A DNA stretch of 64,000 bases from assembly GCA_025200525.1 (NCBI GenBank), contig CM045760.1:43667932-43731931 (forward strand), given 5' to 3'. Under the pieces are notes generated by a model. It was not told where the DNA came from. It saw only the letters and a list, made by a program, of their open reading frames with translations, and made no database searches. The first letter of the stretch is position 1. Every line of letters begins with the position of its first letter. Shown here piece after piece: positions 33,923-44,476 of this stretch. This DNA is from Camellia lanceoleosa. Lineage: Eukaryota; Streptophyta; Magnoliopsida; Ericales; Theaceae. The translations under genes were made by a program, and so were the position numbers.

Positions 33923-34255
33923 ACTATTAATGTCTCAAAAACCCTAAAAGCTTATTTCCGTTGGCCAATTAGCCATCTACCTTTGCCGGAGACTTTTCAT
34001 TACATTCGTCAGAGACTCTCCATCACCTACACCATGCTATCCAGGTTTGTACGAATACAACATATTTTCTCTAATGTTAGGAGGTTTCAAGAGAAAATAT
34101 ATAATTTTCTTCACTTTTATGATTGTGGTTGGTTGATTTTTTTTCCCTTGTAGAATGTTAGCAGTTTTATTTTTCTTTTATTTTTTTATTTATTATTTTT
34201 TTTTCTTTTTCAATCTTGAGAACTGTTGATTTGATTGGGATACTAGATTATCATC
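33923..34255. other. spacer, no gene recognised
   Basis: Ordinary AT-rich DNA. An 83-codon ORF (33902-34153) has no recognisable motif and crosses the Harbinger-like element end. Confidence 0.3.
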
Positions 34256-34459
34256 TGTCGATAACAATCAAAAGTAGAATATAGCGATTCTAGTTTGCAC
34301 CCACCCGGTTGATGTTTTGGATCTGGGTTTCATTGTCTTATATAGCTATTCTTGCCTTGTTTCCCTTTATTTCTCTTTGAGTTTGGCTATTAGGATGTGT
34401 TGATTGCATTTAGAACAGGTTGGTAGCTTGTTTTTCAAATTGTTACTGCCCAGAATTTT

Positions 34460-34750
34460 GCTTCTTCGCTTAAGCGACACTTCTTGCGCTCGAGCGATCT
34501 TTGCGAACTTCCAATATTTTTGCAGGTCTGCAGAAATACTGGGAGTTAACATTTTTCGCTCGAGCGGTCTTTCTTGCGCTCGAGTCGTGTTGGTTTGAGC
34601 GACCCTTCTTGAGTTCGAGTGATGGTCTTTTTTCTGTAAAACTTCTGAGAGTTGGCATTCTTCGCTCGAGCGAAGCTTCTTGTTCGCTTGAGCGGTGCAA
34701 CTTATTGTGTCTAATCGCTTAAGCAACACTTCTTGTGCTCGAGTGATCTG
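34460..34750. repeat. CTCGAG palindrome array with hairpin spacer
   Basis: About ten sites are CGCTCGAGCG or decayed forms such as CGCTTAAGCG and TTCGAGTG. Inside is a strong hairpin: CCAATATTTTTGCAG, two bases, then CTGCAGAAATACTGG (34511-34542). Confidence 0.82.
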
Positions 34751-34832
34751 TATGTATATCAGTTCGTAAAAAGCCATTTTTGACTCACTTTTTCATTTCT
34801 CTACCTCTAAACATTCTAAAAACCCTAGATCT

Positions 34833-34835
<3 letters not shown>

Positions 34836-34870
<35 letters not shown>
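34836..34870. repeat. (CT)n microsatellite
   Basis: About 35 bp of CT dinucleotides in the LTR, in the position of the pyrimidine-rich leader seen in related LTRs. Confidence 0.95.
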
Positions 34871-34872
<2 letters not shown>

Positions 34873-36169
34873 AAACTCTACTTCTCTCTACAAATACACC
34901 TAGATATGTTGAGTTCTTCACCCGTATCCGTTTGTTAAAAATGCAAAGCATGTCGTGGGCTTTCTTTTGATCCAAATGATGTTGGGTTTGGGCGTTGTCG
35001 AAGTTCTTTCACTCTTTCTCTCATCTTCTAAGCTTGAGGTAGGGATTCTCCACACTTTCTTATAATTTTTAACTTAGTTATTTGTGTTTTGAAACAATAT
35101 TATGATTTGGGGGAATTTTGAACAAATCTAGGTTTTTGGTTTAAAAATCAAAAGAGAGGTTTTCAAATAGATTCTTAAAATTGGTTGTGGGATTGGAAAT
35201 AAGATTAAATTGTGATAAAATGGTTGGTTTTAATACTTGCAATTGATTTAGGAAGAAAATTGGATTTTTGCCCTAAATATCTCAAATGTTGATTTTGTAT
35301 AAATAATTGGAATTGTTGTTGAAAATGTGAAATTCGGTTGATATTGATGAGGATGGTAGAATTGGATATGTATTACCACTCATATCTTGGAATTTTGAAA
35401 GTTTATCTTTATGGTAATTAATTATCTGTTTAGAAATATTTATTTTGGGCTATCGGTGGAGGATAACTATGATTGTTGTAGAAATTGCATGAGAATTAGG
35501 AGAATTAAAATTAATTTATCATCCTTTTTGCATTAAGCATTGTTGCATACTTACTACATTGAAAATGTGAATTGTTTTGAGAGAAAAAAATGAGTGAATC
35601 TGGGAAGTGAGTGTTGTCTTGTTGAAATGAGTTGGCTTGTGAGTCCATGGTGAAAGTTTTAAAAATCGCGCGTTTACATGGGTGTTAATCTTGCGGACAA
35701 TTTTTTTGTGAAATACCAATAGTAGTGCTTGTATAGCCAAGGTTTACATAGGTGCTGGTCTACGATTTCCTACGAACGAAATTTTCGTGAAAGGTTGTAT
35801 TTGGTTTGACATTCCCAGGAGAATGTGATTCACTACCCTATTTTTTATTGTAAAAGAAATGATTTCATAATATTGATAAACCTAGCATTGCATGGTTTGG
35901 GAAAGTGAGATAAAATGTTTTGGTACAAGCATTGCATATGCATATTACCTTATATCTTTGTTAAGATTCATATATTGCGTTGAATTATTTCTACTGGGCT
36001 TTGACAAACCTTATGTCACTATTAGGAAAGTGTTTTTTTGCAAGTAATGTTTTTGCGACCAATTGTTTGACTGTCGCAAAAAATAATATTTGCAAAAGCA
36101 AACTCGAGACTAATTTTTTCTTTTATTTATTTTTCCCTCTTTTTATACATATGCTCTAATTTCCTTCAC

Positions 36170-36736
36170 GACTATTTACAAACAGAGGTATCTCCGTCTC
36201 TCTCGCTCTTGCTCACACTCTTTAACCTGTTCAATCGCCCCTGATCATAGAAGCAATTTTGATCAGAGATCTCCGACTATATATCACTGTTTCCCTGAAT
36301 TTTCTCTCTCTAACTCTGTTTAATCACCCCGATCTTCTCCATCTCCACCCTGGTGAGTTCCTTGAACTATTTTCTAATCTATTTTGCTTCATTAGGGCTC
36401 ATTTTCAAGGTTTATATACGTTGTATATACATATATATATACATGCATTTATGTTTATGTTGATGCAGTTTGAGTTGGTGTGTTTTGCTGGTTGATCTGT
36501 GATCTCCATGGTTTGTGAATACTTTCTATGATTTGCTTTAATTTCTCAGCTCATAGATATAATTTCGATTGATTTTTACAGTTGATCTCTGAATGTCGTG
36601 TTGATTTCGATTCGTATGATGGTCTAACTTTGATTTGTTTGGTTTTATAGACTGATTTTATTCGTATGATTTGTTTTGTGTTTTGGTAAAGAAGCTGATT
36701 AGGGTCTACGTAAAGATGTCTATCGTTTTGAATTTT

Positions 36737-36773
<37 letters not shown>

Positions 36774-39700
36774 TCCATATTTGAATTTGGATTTCAAATT
36801 TCAATAACTTCAGTTCCAATCCTTTATTTTTCTCTTTGTTGTTTCTGGTATTATAATGTTTAGAGTCTAAATGCTTGAACATGAGCTTATGTGTTTCACT
36901 TCCTTTATCAATATACTTGCACATCTTTGTGTGACATGTTCCTTCTTCTTCTTTTTTTTTTTTTTTTTTTGGATCAAACAGCTCAATTCACTACAAAGTT
37001 TTGTTCAGCAGCTCCATTCATTTTATGCAATTGTATGGCTTTATGATCACTGTATTGTTCAGCAATCTTTCATACCACTCACTGCAATACTAATTTAACC
37101 ATTTCTCTTGGTGTGCTCTTAATTATTTTGGCACTTAATGGAGTCCAACAAGCACTATACAAGCCATACTTACTATGCCCCATATTCATTTTTCCTCTCA
37201 TACTCTACTTATATAGTTTAATTTCTCTCTTCCCATGTCAATCTTGGTTTTTAATTTTGTTGTTTTTCCTTTGTGATGGTAGTTTTAAATTCTTAATTGG
37301 TAAGACTTTTGTTTTATTTTTTTTTTAATTTTAATTTTTAATAATAAATTTATCTTATAATTTTTGTTTGCAGTAGTTTTTTATTTTGTGTCACCTGTAT
37401 GTTTACTTTTTAGTTGATGTTTTGAGACCATTTCAGTTTCTATGGGCTACATGTTTGTTATACTTCATCTTTTGTGTTTAGTCCTACAGGGTTGTCTCTT
37501 ACGTATTGAAGTAATAGAAAGAAAAAGCAACAACTAATACTGCTATAGTATCTCAATTTTCACTCCTCCAAATTTTTTTGCAGATCATTTAAGTTGGAAA
37601 GTGCTTTGGCGTCTCACACAAAGGCCAAGCATAGTGCTGGACAATACATGGATTTAAAGAGAGAGTTTATGAGTTCTGATTAGAAAATCTATGCTCAGTT
37701 TATTAGGTAATTTTTATAACACTAAACTTTACTGACTAGTAACTTTTTATATTGTGAGTATTAATGTCAATTTGGTATGAATATAAAATTGTGGAAATGT
37801 TCTTTCTTCGAAGAATGGTTAATTTTTTTATTTTAAGTAGATGGCCTTAGTTAACAAGAAATATTCAAGAAACTTTACTGAATAAGTTTGATGATTAGTC
37901 ACATAATCAGTTTCAACCACCTTCTTTTTTTTTTCTTTGGTGGAAACAAGCAGATTTTTTAGGAAACAACTAGAAAATTAAAGTTTTACAAATTGCAAAC
38001 CACTCAGATTTACAAACAGAAAACCAAATCAGTGCACCAAGTCTTGTTAATATGACCAAAAATCATCTCTAATTCTTTCATCAAATTCAAAATTGATAAA
38101 TAAAGAGATAAAATTGAGCTCCAATCATTTCGTCAAACTTGTATCAAATCAAGCAAAATTTTCACCAAATCAAGGATGAACCTAATTCTTTACCAAATTT
38201 TCAACAGTCATATTTTTACTCAAATTTGATAAAAATCTAAAAAGAGTAAGGACTTGAGTGTTCTATACCAGATCAATCAATCTTTCAATCAAATTTTCAC
38301 TAAAATTTGATGGAAAAAAGAGAGAATAAGAATTGGAGATGCTATAAAAAAAACACATTTCATACAATTTTGATCGAAGTATCTCACAAAACTCAGTCAG
38401 AACAGATCAGTAATCATGTGGTTAGATGGCATTATAACATAAATGAGAATTTGCAGGATGTAGATTGGATAGATAGGCTGGCTTTGCAACATGTTAATCT
38501 CTGTGTAGGATATAGATTGTTTAAAATCATGGCTCTCCTAAAAGCCTTTTATCTGATCTCTTCCTAAAGATTATTCCTCTTATTGATCACATTAGAGGTA
38601 ACCCTATGGCTAAAATAACTTTGGGAGAACATCAAAAAATTGGAGGGTCAAAAAAATAATTTCGAAGTGATACTTGCACAATCTAATCCATGAATCACTT
38701 GTATTTCCATCACTTTGAAATTATTTTTCTTTTTCTTCACTTTTTTGATATTCTCCCAATAACTTTAGAAATTCTTTTGAGTGTTTACTATAACTTTAGC
38801 AATTCATATAGTTGCATTTTAAGGAAATGCATATTTTGAGTTCCATATAATATATTTTTGTGATACACAGGTAAACAATGTATTATTATATTGGAGGATT
38901 GGGTATTAAAATTAGATTGGGAGATCCAAGGATGTGAAGAAAGTGGAAATGGGAGATGTGCAGCTAGACTTTGCTGGCATGGATCATTTTAAATTACTCC
39001 TCACTCATATAAGCATTTCTATTCTAAGCATGGATCTTTCTTAAATTTGTATGTATGCTATATTGATTCTAAAATCAAAATTTTACTCCTCAGGTGATTA
39101 AACCTAAATATATTGGAGATAGTCCATTAAGTTGAGACCATTGAGATGTGTTATGATATTTGGATCAGTGTTTGGTGGAACAAATGAACTTTTTGTTCCT
39201 TTTGAAAAAAATTGGTGTATTGCCTTTGCAGATCAAAGAATATCCAGGGTACAATTTTATTGGTCTAATATTTGGCCCTACAAGTGATACTCAAGAACGG
39301 TTAGAGAAGGTAATTTTTCATATAATGACATTATGCCTCAATGCTGTGTTGTTTTAGATTTTTGATTTAATCGATGGCTGATGTATGCTAAATGGAGATT
39401 TTATGTTGAATGCTGTCAATTTTTTCATTAACTTTCATTTAAATGTTCAAATCAGGAAACGGGAGCTAAAGTTCGAGTTTATACCAAAGCAGATATAGGA
39501 GAGAAGGTAATTGTTTTTTTTAAAAAAAATTACACTGTTTTGATAGTCAGACATAAACCTCTATTTCATTTAACAAGCCCCCCTTCCTCATTTTTGTTTA
39601 AAATTTCTTTCTCTTTTCATAATTTGATGCCTTACATCTAAAATGTCTACCCTGAATTATTAATTCTATTATTCATATAATTTGAGTGATGGGACAACCT

Positions 39701-39890
39701 AATGTTCACCAAGCTCGATTAACCTCTTTCCATCATTTGCCTTATTAACACCCAGGGTGAAATTGCACCATCAGATGGAAATGAAGCTCTTGTTGCTTAT
39801 GCAGAGTTATACGTTCATATATCTGCTGACACATATGAGAAGGTTGATACTGCAGTTTCCCTAATTGAACTGCTTGTCACCCCAGTTTCG
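36170..39890 (+). pseudogene. captured KH-domain (SF1/BBP-like) gene fragment
   Basis: Three consecutive exons are clear: 39232-39309 ([16 protein letters not shown].., 26 codons), 39456-39506 (ETGAKVRVYTKADIGEK, 17 codons) and 39756-39890 (45 codons, with ELYVHISADTYEKVD). Each is bounded by AG and GT, and all introns are phase 0. The fold is a type I KH RNA-binding domain of the splicing factor 1/branchpoint-binding type. The GxxG loop reads GPTS. Upstream, 37584-37682 is an exon-like stretch (FKLESALASHTKAKHSAGQY) ending in an in-frame stop. 36170-36355 looks like a pyrimidine-rich 5' UTR with a donor. No exons follow 39890. It is a partial copy inside a CACTA, so it is not expected to make a full protein. 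Confidence 0.75.
36741..36770. repeat. (CT)15 microsatellite
   Basis: A perfect CT run in the long 5' intron-like segment of the captured gene fragment. Confidence 0.95.
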
Positions 39891-40984
39891 GTAAGTGTCA
39901 AGATGCTCAACCTAATTCATAGAACCAAAAAGTGTAGATTTTCTAATCAATTTTCATTTTTGTCGTATTGATGTGATTAGAGGTCAGTGTTGATGAATGA
40001 AATTGAAGGTTTTTATTGGAATGTATGTTTGCAATTCGCATATTGTCACGCCCCAAATTTTAATAACTCGGAAACATTAGAAAAGCCTTTAGATTAGGTC
40101 CATTTTATTTTATTTTTTTACAAATATCCATTACCCTTGAGTAATAGAAATACAATGATACATGTTCTCTCTCTCTCTTAATGAATATTAAAATGACAAC
40201 AATGTATGCCAATCTCCTATTGTGCTACAAATAAATAAATACAAATACAAAATCCATTTCCTTTACATCTATTATGAAGTTACACAAAGAGACTCAAGAA
40301 CTCCATAAATCTTCAATCAAAGAATCCAAACTTTCTTCCTGTAAAAAAGATAAAACAACAACGGGGTGAGCACTAATGCCCAATAGGAATCTCAGAGTTC
40401 TCAATCAATAACTAACACACAGATAGAAATGATCATGCATGCAGGGTGATACCATATAGCAGGGTGACATTTTATAATTTCAAAATACCATAAGTAAAGT
40501 TCATTTTTCTCAAAAACTATTTAAACACTTTTAAGAAAAACCTTCCGCCATTAAACTCATCCCTTAACTTTGGAAAATCATAGATCCTTGTGAAACAAAC
40601 ATATTTGAGAAACAACATCATTTACAAATTATTAACCAATTCCCAAAATATTTCTTATTTAATTTTCATTTTTAATATTCCTCTTTGTTTTTCTTTCTTC
40701 CTTTCTACTCATTATATTTATTTAGAACTCCATGAATTCAAATTCAAGTTTCCTAATTTATTTATAGAACAACACTTATAACTTATCTTTATGGTCATAA
40801 CCAATGCATTAAGTTTATCATCACCAATCCATAATCCCCTTACCCATTTTTGGTTTCCATTCTTTACAAATAATGTCTATGCACATTTCCTCTTTATATC
40901 AAATTACACATCAATTTGCAATTTCACATATTCATCACAAGTCACAAATAACATCATCAACTCAACACATATATCAATACAATC

Positions 40985-41520
40985 CACCTTTTGCCGACTT
41001 ACTACGGCGGGACAGGGGGCACCCAATTCATAACACTTTCCACCTTTCGCCGGCTACTATACGGCAGGAAGTGAACTCCCAAAAACCATTTTCTCAAAAG
41101 TCATTTTCTTCCAAAAACCATATTTTTCCAAAAACCATTTTTCAACTTTTTAAAACCATCCCCACATTTGTCGGCTACTATACGGTGGGATGTGGGCACC
41201 CAATTCATTTTCGAAAACCATCCGTTTTTCCACTTTTGCCAGCTACAATACGGTAAGACTATGTGGACACCCAAAAATCATTTTTCCACTTTCGTCGGCT
41301 ACTATACGGCGGGACTGTGTGGACATCCAAAAACATTTTTCCATATTTGTCCAGCAATAAGCCTAGACAGGGCAATTGGGCACCTTTAATCCAAAACCAC
41401 CCCCACATTTGCCGGCTACTATACGGCGGGACGTGGGCCCCCAAAAACCTTTTTCTTCGATTTTTAAAATGATCCCCCATATTTACCGACTATTATACGG
41501 ATGGTCGTGGGTACCGAAAA
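40985..41520. repeat. degenerate tandem repeat, about seven units
   Basis: Units carry CGGCTACTATACGGCGGGAC followed by GTGGGCACCCAAAAACCATTTT, starting near 40990, 41047, 41165, 41236, 41295, 41408 and 41482. Spacing is irregular (about 57-118 bp), and the units contain a short GCCGGC/GCCG palindromic core. Related single-copy sequence occurs at the equivalent place in sister LTRs. Confidence 0.75.
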
Positions 41521-41547
41521 ATCATTTTTCAACTCCCCGTGCAGGTA

Positions 41548-41760
41548 CCAACACAACACCACCCAACGCAACTCAACCCAAACTCAACACAGCCCAACAC
41601 AACTCAACCCAAACTCAACACACCCAACACAACTCAACCCAACACAATTCAACATGATTCAAACACAATTCATCATAGTTCAACACAATTCAATTCAATA
41701 TTATTCAACACACTTAATTCAACATGAACCAACACAACTTAATTCAACAACACTATTTGC
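41548..41760. repeat. CAACACAACTCAACCC tandem repeat
   Basis: A short-period array with units of about 10-21 bp built on CAACACAACTCAACCCAAACT, decaying to CAACACAATTCAA at the right. TQLNPNST-like ORFs across it are repeat artefacts. Confidence 0.85.
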
Positions 41761-42595
41761 CATTTCAACATAATTCAAGATAAATTCTTGAATCTCCTTT
41801 CAACATTCCATAACCAAGTTTATGTCATCTATATCATCAACACATCTTTTCCCCCAAAGTCATTTCATATTGTAGCATGATTTACAATGTCCATAATAAG
41901 GGTTCAATCGCTAATTTTTAACATAATTTTCAAATACTTCCAAAATTCAATTAAACTTGTATATATACAATTCAATACCTCAATTTCATGATTCTACTTT
42001 CAATTTGGGTAAAATCATTAATTATCACTAAGAATCAACTTAGGGTTTTCAAGAAAAATTGAAACTTCTCACACCATTACTTTTAATTGCAATTTTTCCC
42101 TTGATTATACACCTAAGGTTCATAATCCACCATATTAACCCAACAATATCAACACTTCAAACCCTAAACCCCCAAATCTCATGATGTACACTATATGCTC
42201 AAAAATGGAGATTTTGTATTTATATAATCAAAATACCACAAATCTATCTATTAATGCAAGTATTGAAGGAGAACTAGGACTCCTACCTCAAGAATCGAGC
42301 AATAGAGCAAGCTTTGAGAAGAATCCTTCGCAAATCCGAAATCCGATCGGTTGAAAATGTTGAGCTTCAAGCCTTCTTCACTTTTTGGTAGGAGATCTTG
42401 GCCAAAACTTTGAGGAATGGAAGATATTTGGGTCAAGAGATCAAGGATTTTCGGACCTAGGGTGAGAGGAAGGAAGAGGGAAAAAGAAAATGTAAAGAAT
42501 GATCTAGAAACCCACTTTTTAAATTGCTGAATTCGCGCAGTCCGCTTGAGCATCTCTTTTTCCGCTCGAGCGTACCTGCTTCCAGCACAGATTCC

Positions 42596-42765
42596 AAAAC
42601 TTCAAACAGGCGTAACTCTCTTATCCGAACTTCGTTCTAGGTCGTTCTTGTGTCTAAATTGAAGCCTCGGAAACAAGCTTTCCAATGGTTTTAGCCTCAC
42701 ACCCAAATTCAAAGTGTGAAAAAAGAAAAGGGCAAAAGAGTGACGGCTGATTGTAGGCAAATTAT
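42596..42765. repeat. conserved LTR module, copy A
   Basis: AACTTCAAACAGGCGTAACT, then CTAGGTCGTTCTTG, AATTGAAGCC and TAGCCTCACACCCAAATTC match, in the same order and spacing, the segment at 61331-61500 of the Tat/Ogre-like LTR. It lies directly beside a CTCGAG site, and the second copy lies beside GGCCGGCC and ACGGCCGT palindromes. Confidence 0.75.
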
Positions 42766-44076
42766 TCGAATTAAAGTTTTTGGTCCAATCTTACTTTACC
42801 ATCATGTTACCACCTCAATCAATGTCCCAAAATAAAATAGGGAGGCTCCAAACACAACAATAAAAGGTAAAAAACAATCCCATTAGTCTCAGAAATTCAA
42901 ACTCAACCAGGTAGACCGCTCGAGCGCCCAGACCAACAAAGTCGTCCACTCGAGCTACCACTCCTACACTCGAGCTAAAATTCACAACTCTCAGAATTTC
43001 AGACAGACTGCAAAAATGTTGGGAGCCTCTTAAGTCCGCTCGAGCATCAACTCTCCCGCTTGAGCGGAGAAAAAAATTCTAGATCGTTACACATATCATT
43101 GCATCAAAATTCGAGGATAAAACAACCAGACAATGCCGAAGAAGGTTTAAACATAGCTTGACCTATGGCCTGAATGCAAGTTATAAACTGAATATTCCTA
43201 TATATGAAAGGCATATTATGTAAATCTGGTTACATGAGTTTGTAGAGGCATGTGCTTGTATCATGGTTTATGAATGACATATTATATAAATTTGGATATA
43301 TTATCTAAATTTTTTAAAGAACTTTGTTAGGTGCATATACTTGAAAGAAATGATGATGCACGATATTTATAATGAAAAATTATTTGTGACAACAAAAAAT
43401 TCGTTGCTAAAAAGCCATGATTGTACTATTTATAAATGTCATTGAAAATTATTTACGACGGTAACAAAATTATTGCTAAAAATCCTGTTAGTATTTTTTC
43501 TTTATTTTTTGTGGCTGCAAGATAACAATTACTATAAGTAGTTTAAGTGGTCGTAAATAATTTGCGACTGTTGTTTTGTTGTCGCAAAAAATATTTGTCA
43601 CCCCCACATTAACGTCCCCCATTTGTGGTCTCATGGGCTGTCGCAAAAGGTTTTTTGCGATTGTATTTTTATTATTTGCGACGGTTTGTGACGGTCGCAA
43701 AAAGTACTTTTTCTAGTAGTGTGTGGGTAAACCATTTTGATGAAGCAAGAGCTTCATTTGTGTGTTTTGTCGTATTTATTTTATACAAGCCTAGGGCTTC
43801 AACTATATTGGATTTAAATTCATTTTGTTGTAACCAAGCACTGTCTTGGAAAGCTATAAGCTTTTAGGGCATTTCTTATTTGTCCAACTTTCATTCTATT
43901 TCTCTATTATGTAACGTATGCTATGGATTCAGGATAAGGCTTGTGAATGTGTATCTGCATATGTTGCTCTTTTGTACAATCAATTGAAACTAATGGAAGA
44001 TAATTACTTATTCATGTGTTATTAATTATTAAAATTGTGGATCGTTTCATCATTATTATTTCGGGGCCTGACAACT

Positions 44077-44088
44077 TGGTATTAGAGC
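44077..44088 (+). promoter_or_regulatory. primer-binding site, tRNA-Met type
   Basis: TGGTATTAGAGC, one mismatch from the initiator tRNA-Met primer site, lies 3 bp after the LTR end CCTGACA. Confidence 0.85.
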
Positions 44089-44476
44089 GTATCGAGTTTG
44101 AATATTTTGGGTACGTGGGAAGTGGTTATTACCATAATAGATTTATTTCGCTTGATAGAGATATTTGTATGTATGATATGCTTATGTGATAACATATTAT
44201 GTGATTATATGAGTATGAGATTTAATTTCTAAAATATTGATTGGGTCTACGAGTTTCTAGAAGTTCTGTTAGAAGAGCACTTGATCATTACTATTTCTAA
44301 TTGGAACTCTGGCAATGTCACAGGACGATCATTACCTAGGAAGGAAATTCGTATGTGTTTATGTGACTACGTGTTTACGTGGAGTGAATTACTATTGTCC
44401 ATTGCCTTTAGGATGTGAGTGAGTTAGCTTCGGCATATTTGTAAATGTGCTAATCTCTTGTGTTACCTTCATTAGG

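Larger units (their letters stand above)
40044..43091 (-). repeat. 3 kb solo LTR, minus strand, inside the CACTA
   Basis: The sequence runs from TGTCACGCCCC to GATCGTTACA with a perfect flanking duplication CATAT (40039-40043 and 43092-43096). Read on the minus strand it starts TGTAACGATC, passes two CTCGAG arrays (43070-42900 and 42580-42538), a conserved ~150 bp module (42765-42596) and two tandem arrays, then reaches the GCTCACCCCG block near 40370 and ends GGGGCGTGACA. No primer site or coding region is attached, so it is a solo LTR. Its length is increased by internal tandem repeats. Confidence 0.85.
36017..43721. mobile_element. CACTA transposon carrying captured gene exons
   Basis: The left end CACTATTAGGAAAGTG and right end CTTTTTCTAGTAGTG (inverted CACTACTAGAAAAAG) are CACTA-type termini. 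The 3 bp duplication TGT is at 36014-36016 and 43722-43724. Subterminal repeats with TTTGCGAC..GTCGCAAAAA lie at 36040-36100 and 43400-43705. No transposase is recognisable. The interior has a 5'-UTR-like segment and several spliced exons of a KH-domain gene, and holds a 3 kb solo LTR. Without that LTR the element is about 4.65 kb. It is non-autonomous. Confidence 0.88.
34256..44073 (+). repeat. gypsy 5' LTR, interrupted by a CACTA element
   Basis: The left part (34256-36016) holds a CTCGAG array, a TATA-like region, a (CT)n tract and the CGCGCG block. The right part (43725-44073) continues after the CACTA's TGT duplication through AGCCTAGGGCTTC and ends CGGGGCCTGACA. Without the CACTA the LTR is about 2.1 kb. 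The left edge may be off by tens of bases. Confidence 0.75.

Noticed and set aside
36017..39890. An active host KH-domain gene at this locus
   Set aside because: The exons lie within CACTA termini with a TGT duplication, the N-terminal exon-like piece has a stop, and the C-terminal exons are absent. A captured fragment fits better.
41376..41773. Asn/Gln/Thr-rich ORFs (TQLNPNST type)
   Set aside because: They are translations of the CAACACAACTCAACCC array in the solo LTR, open in several frames.
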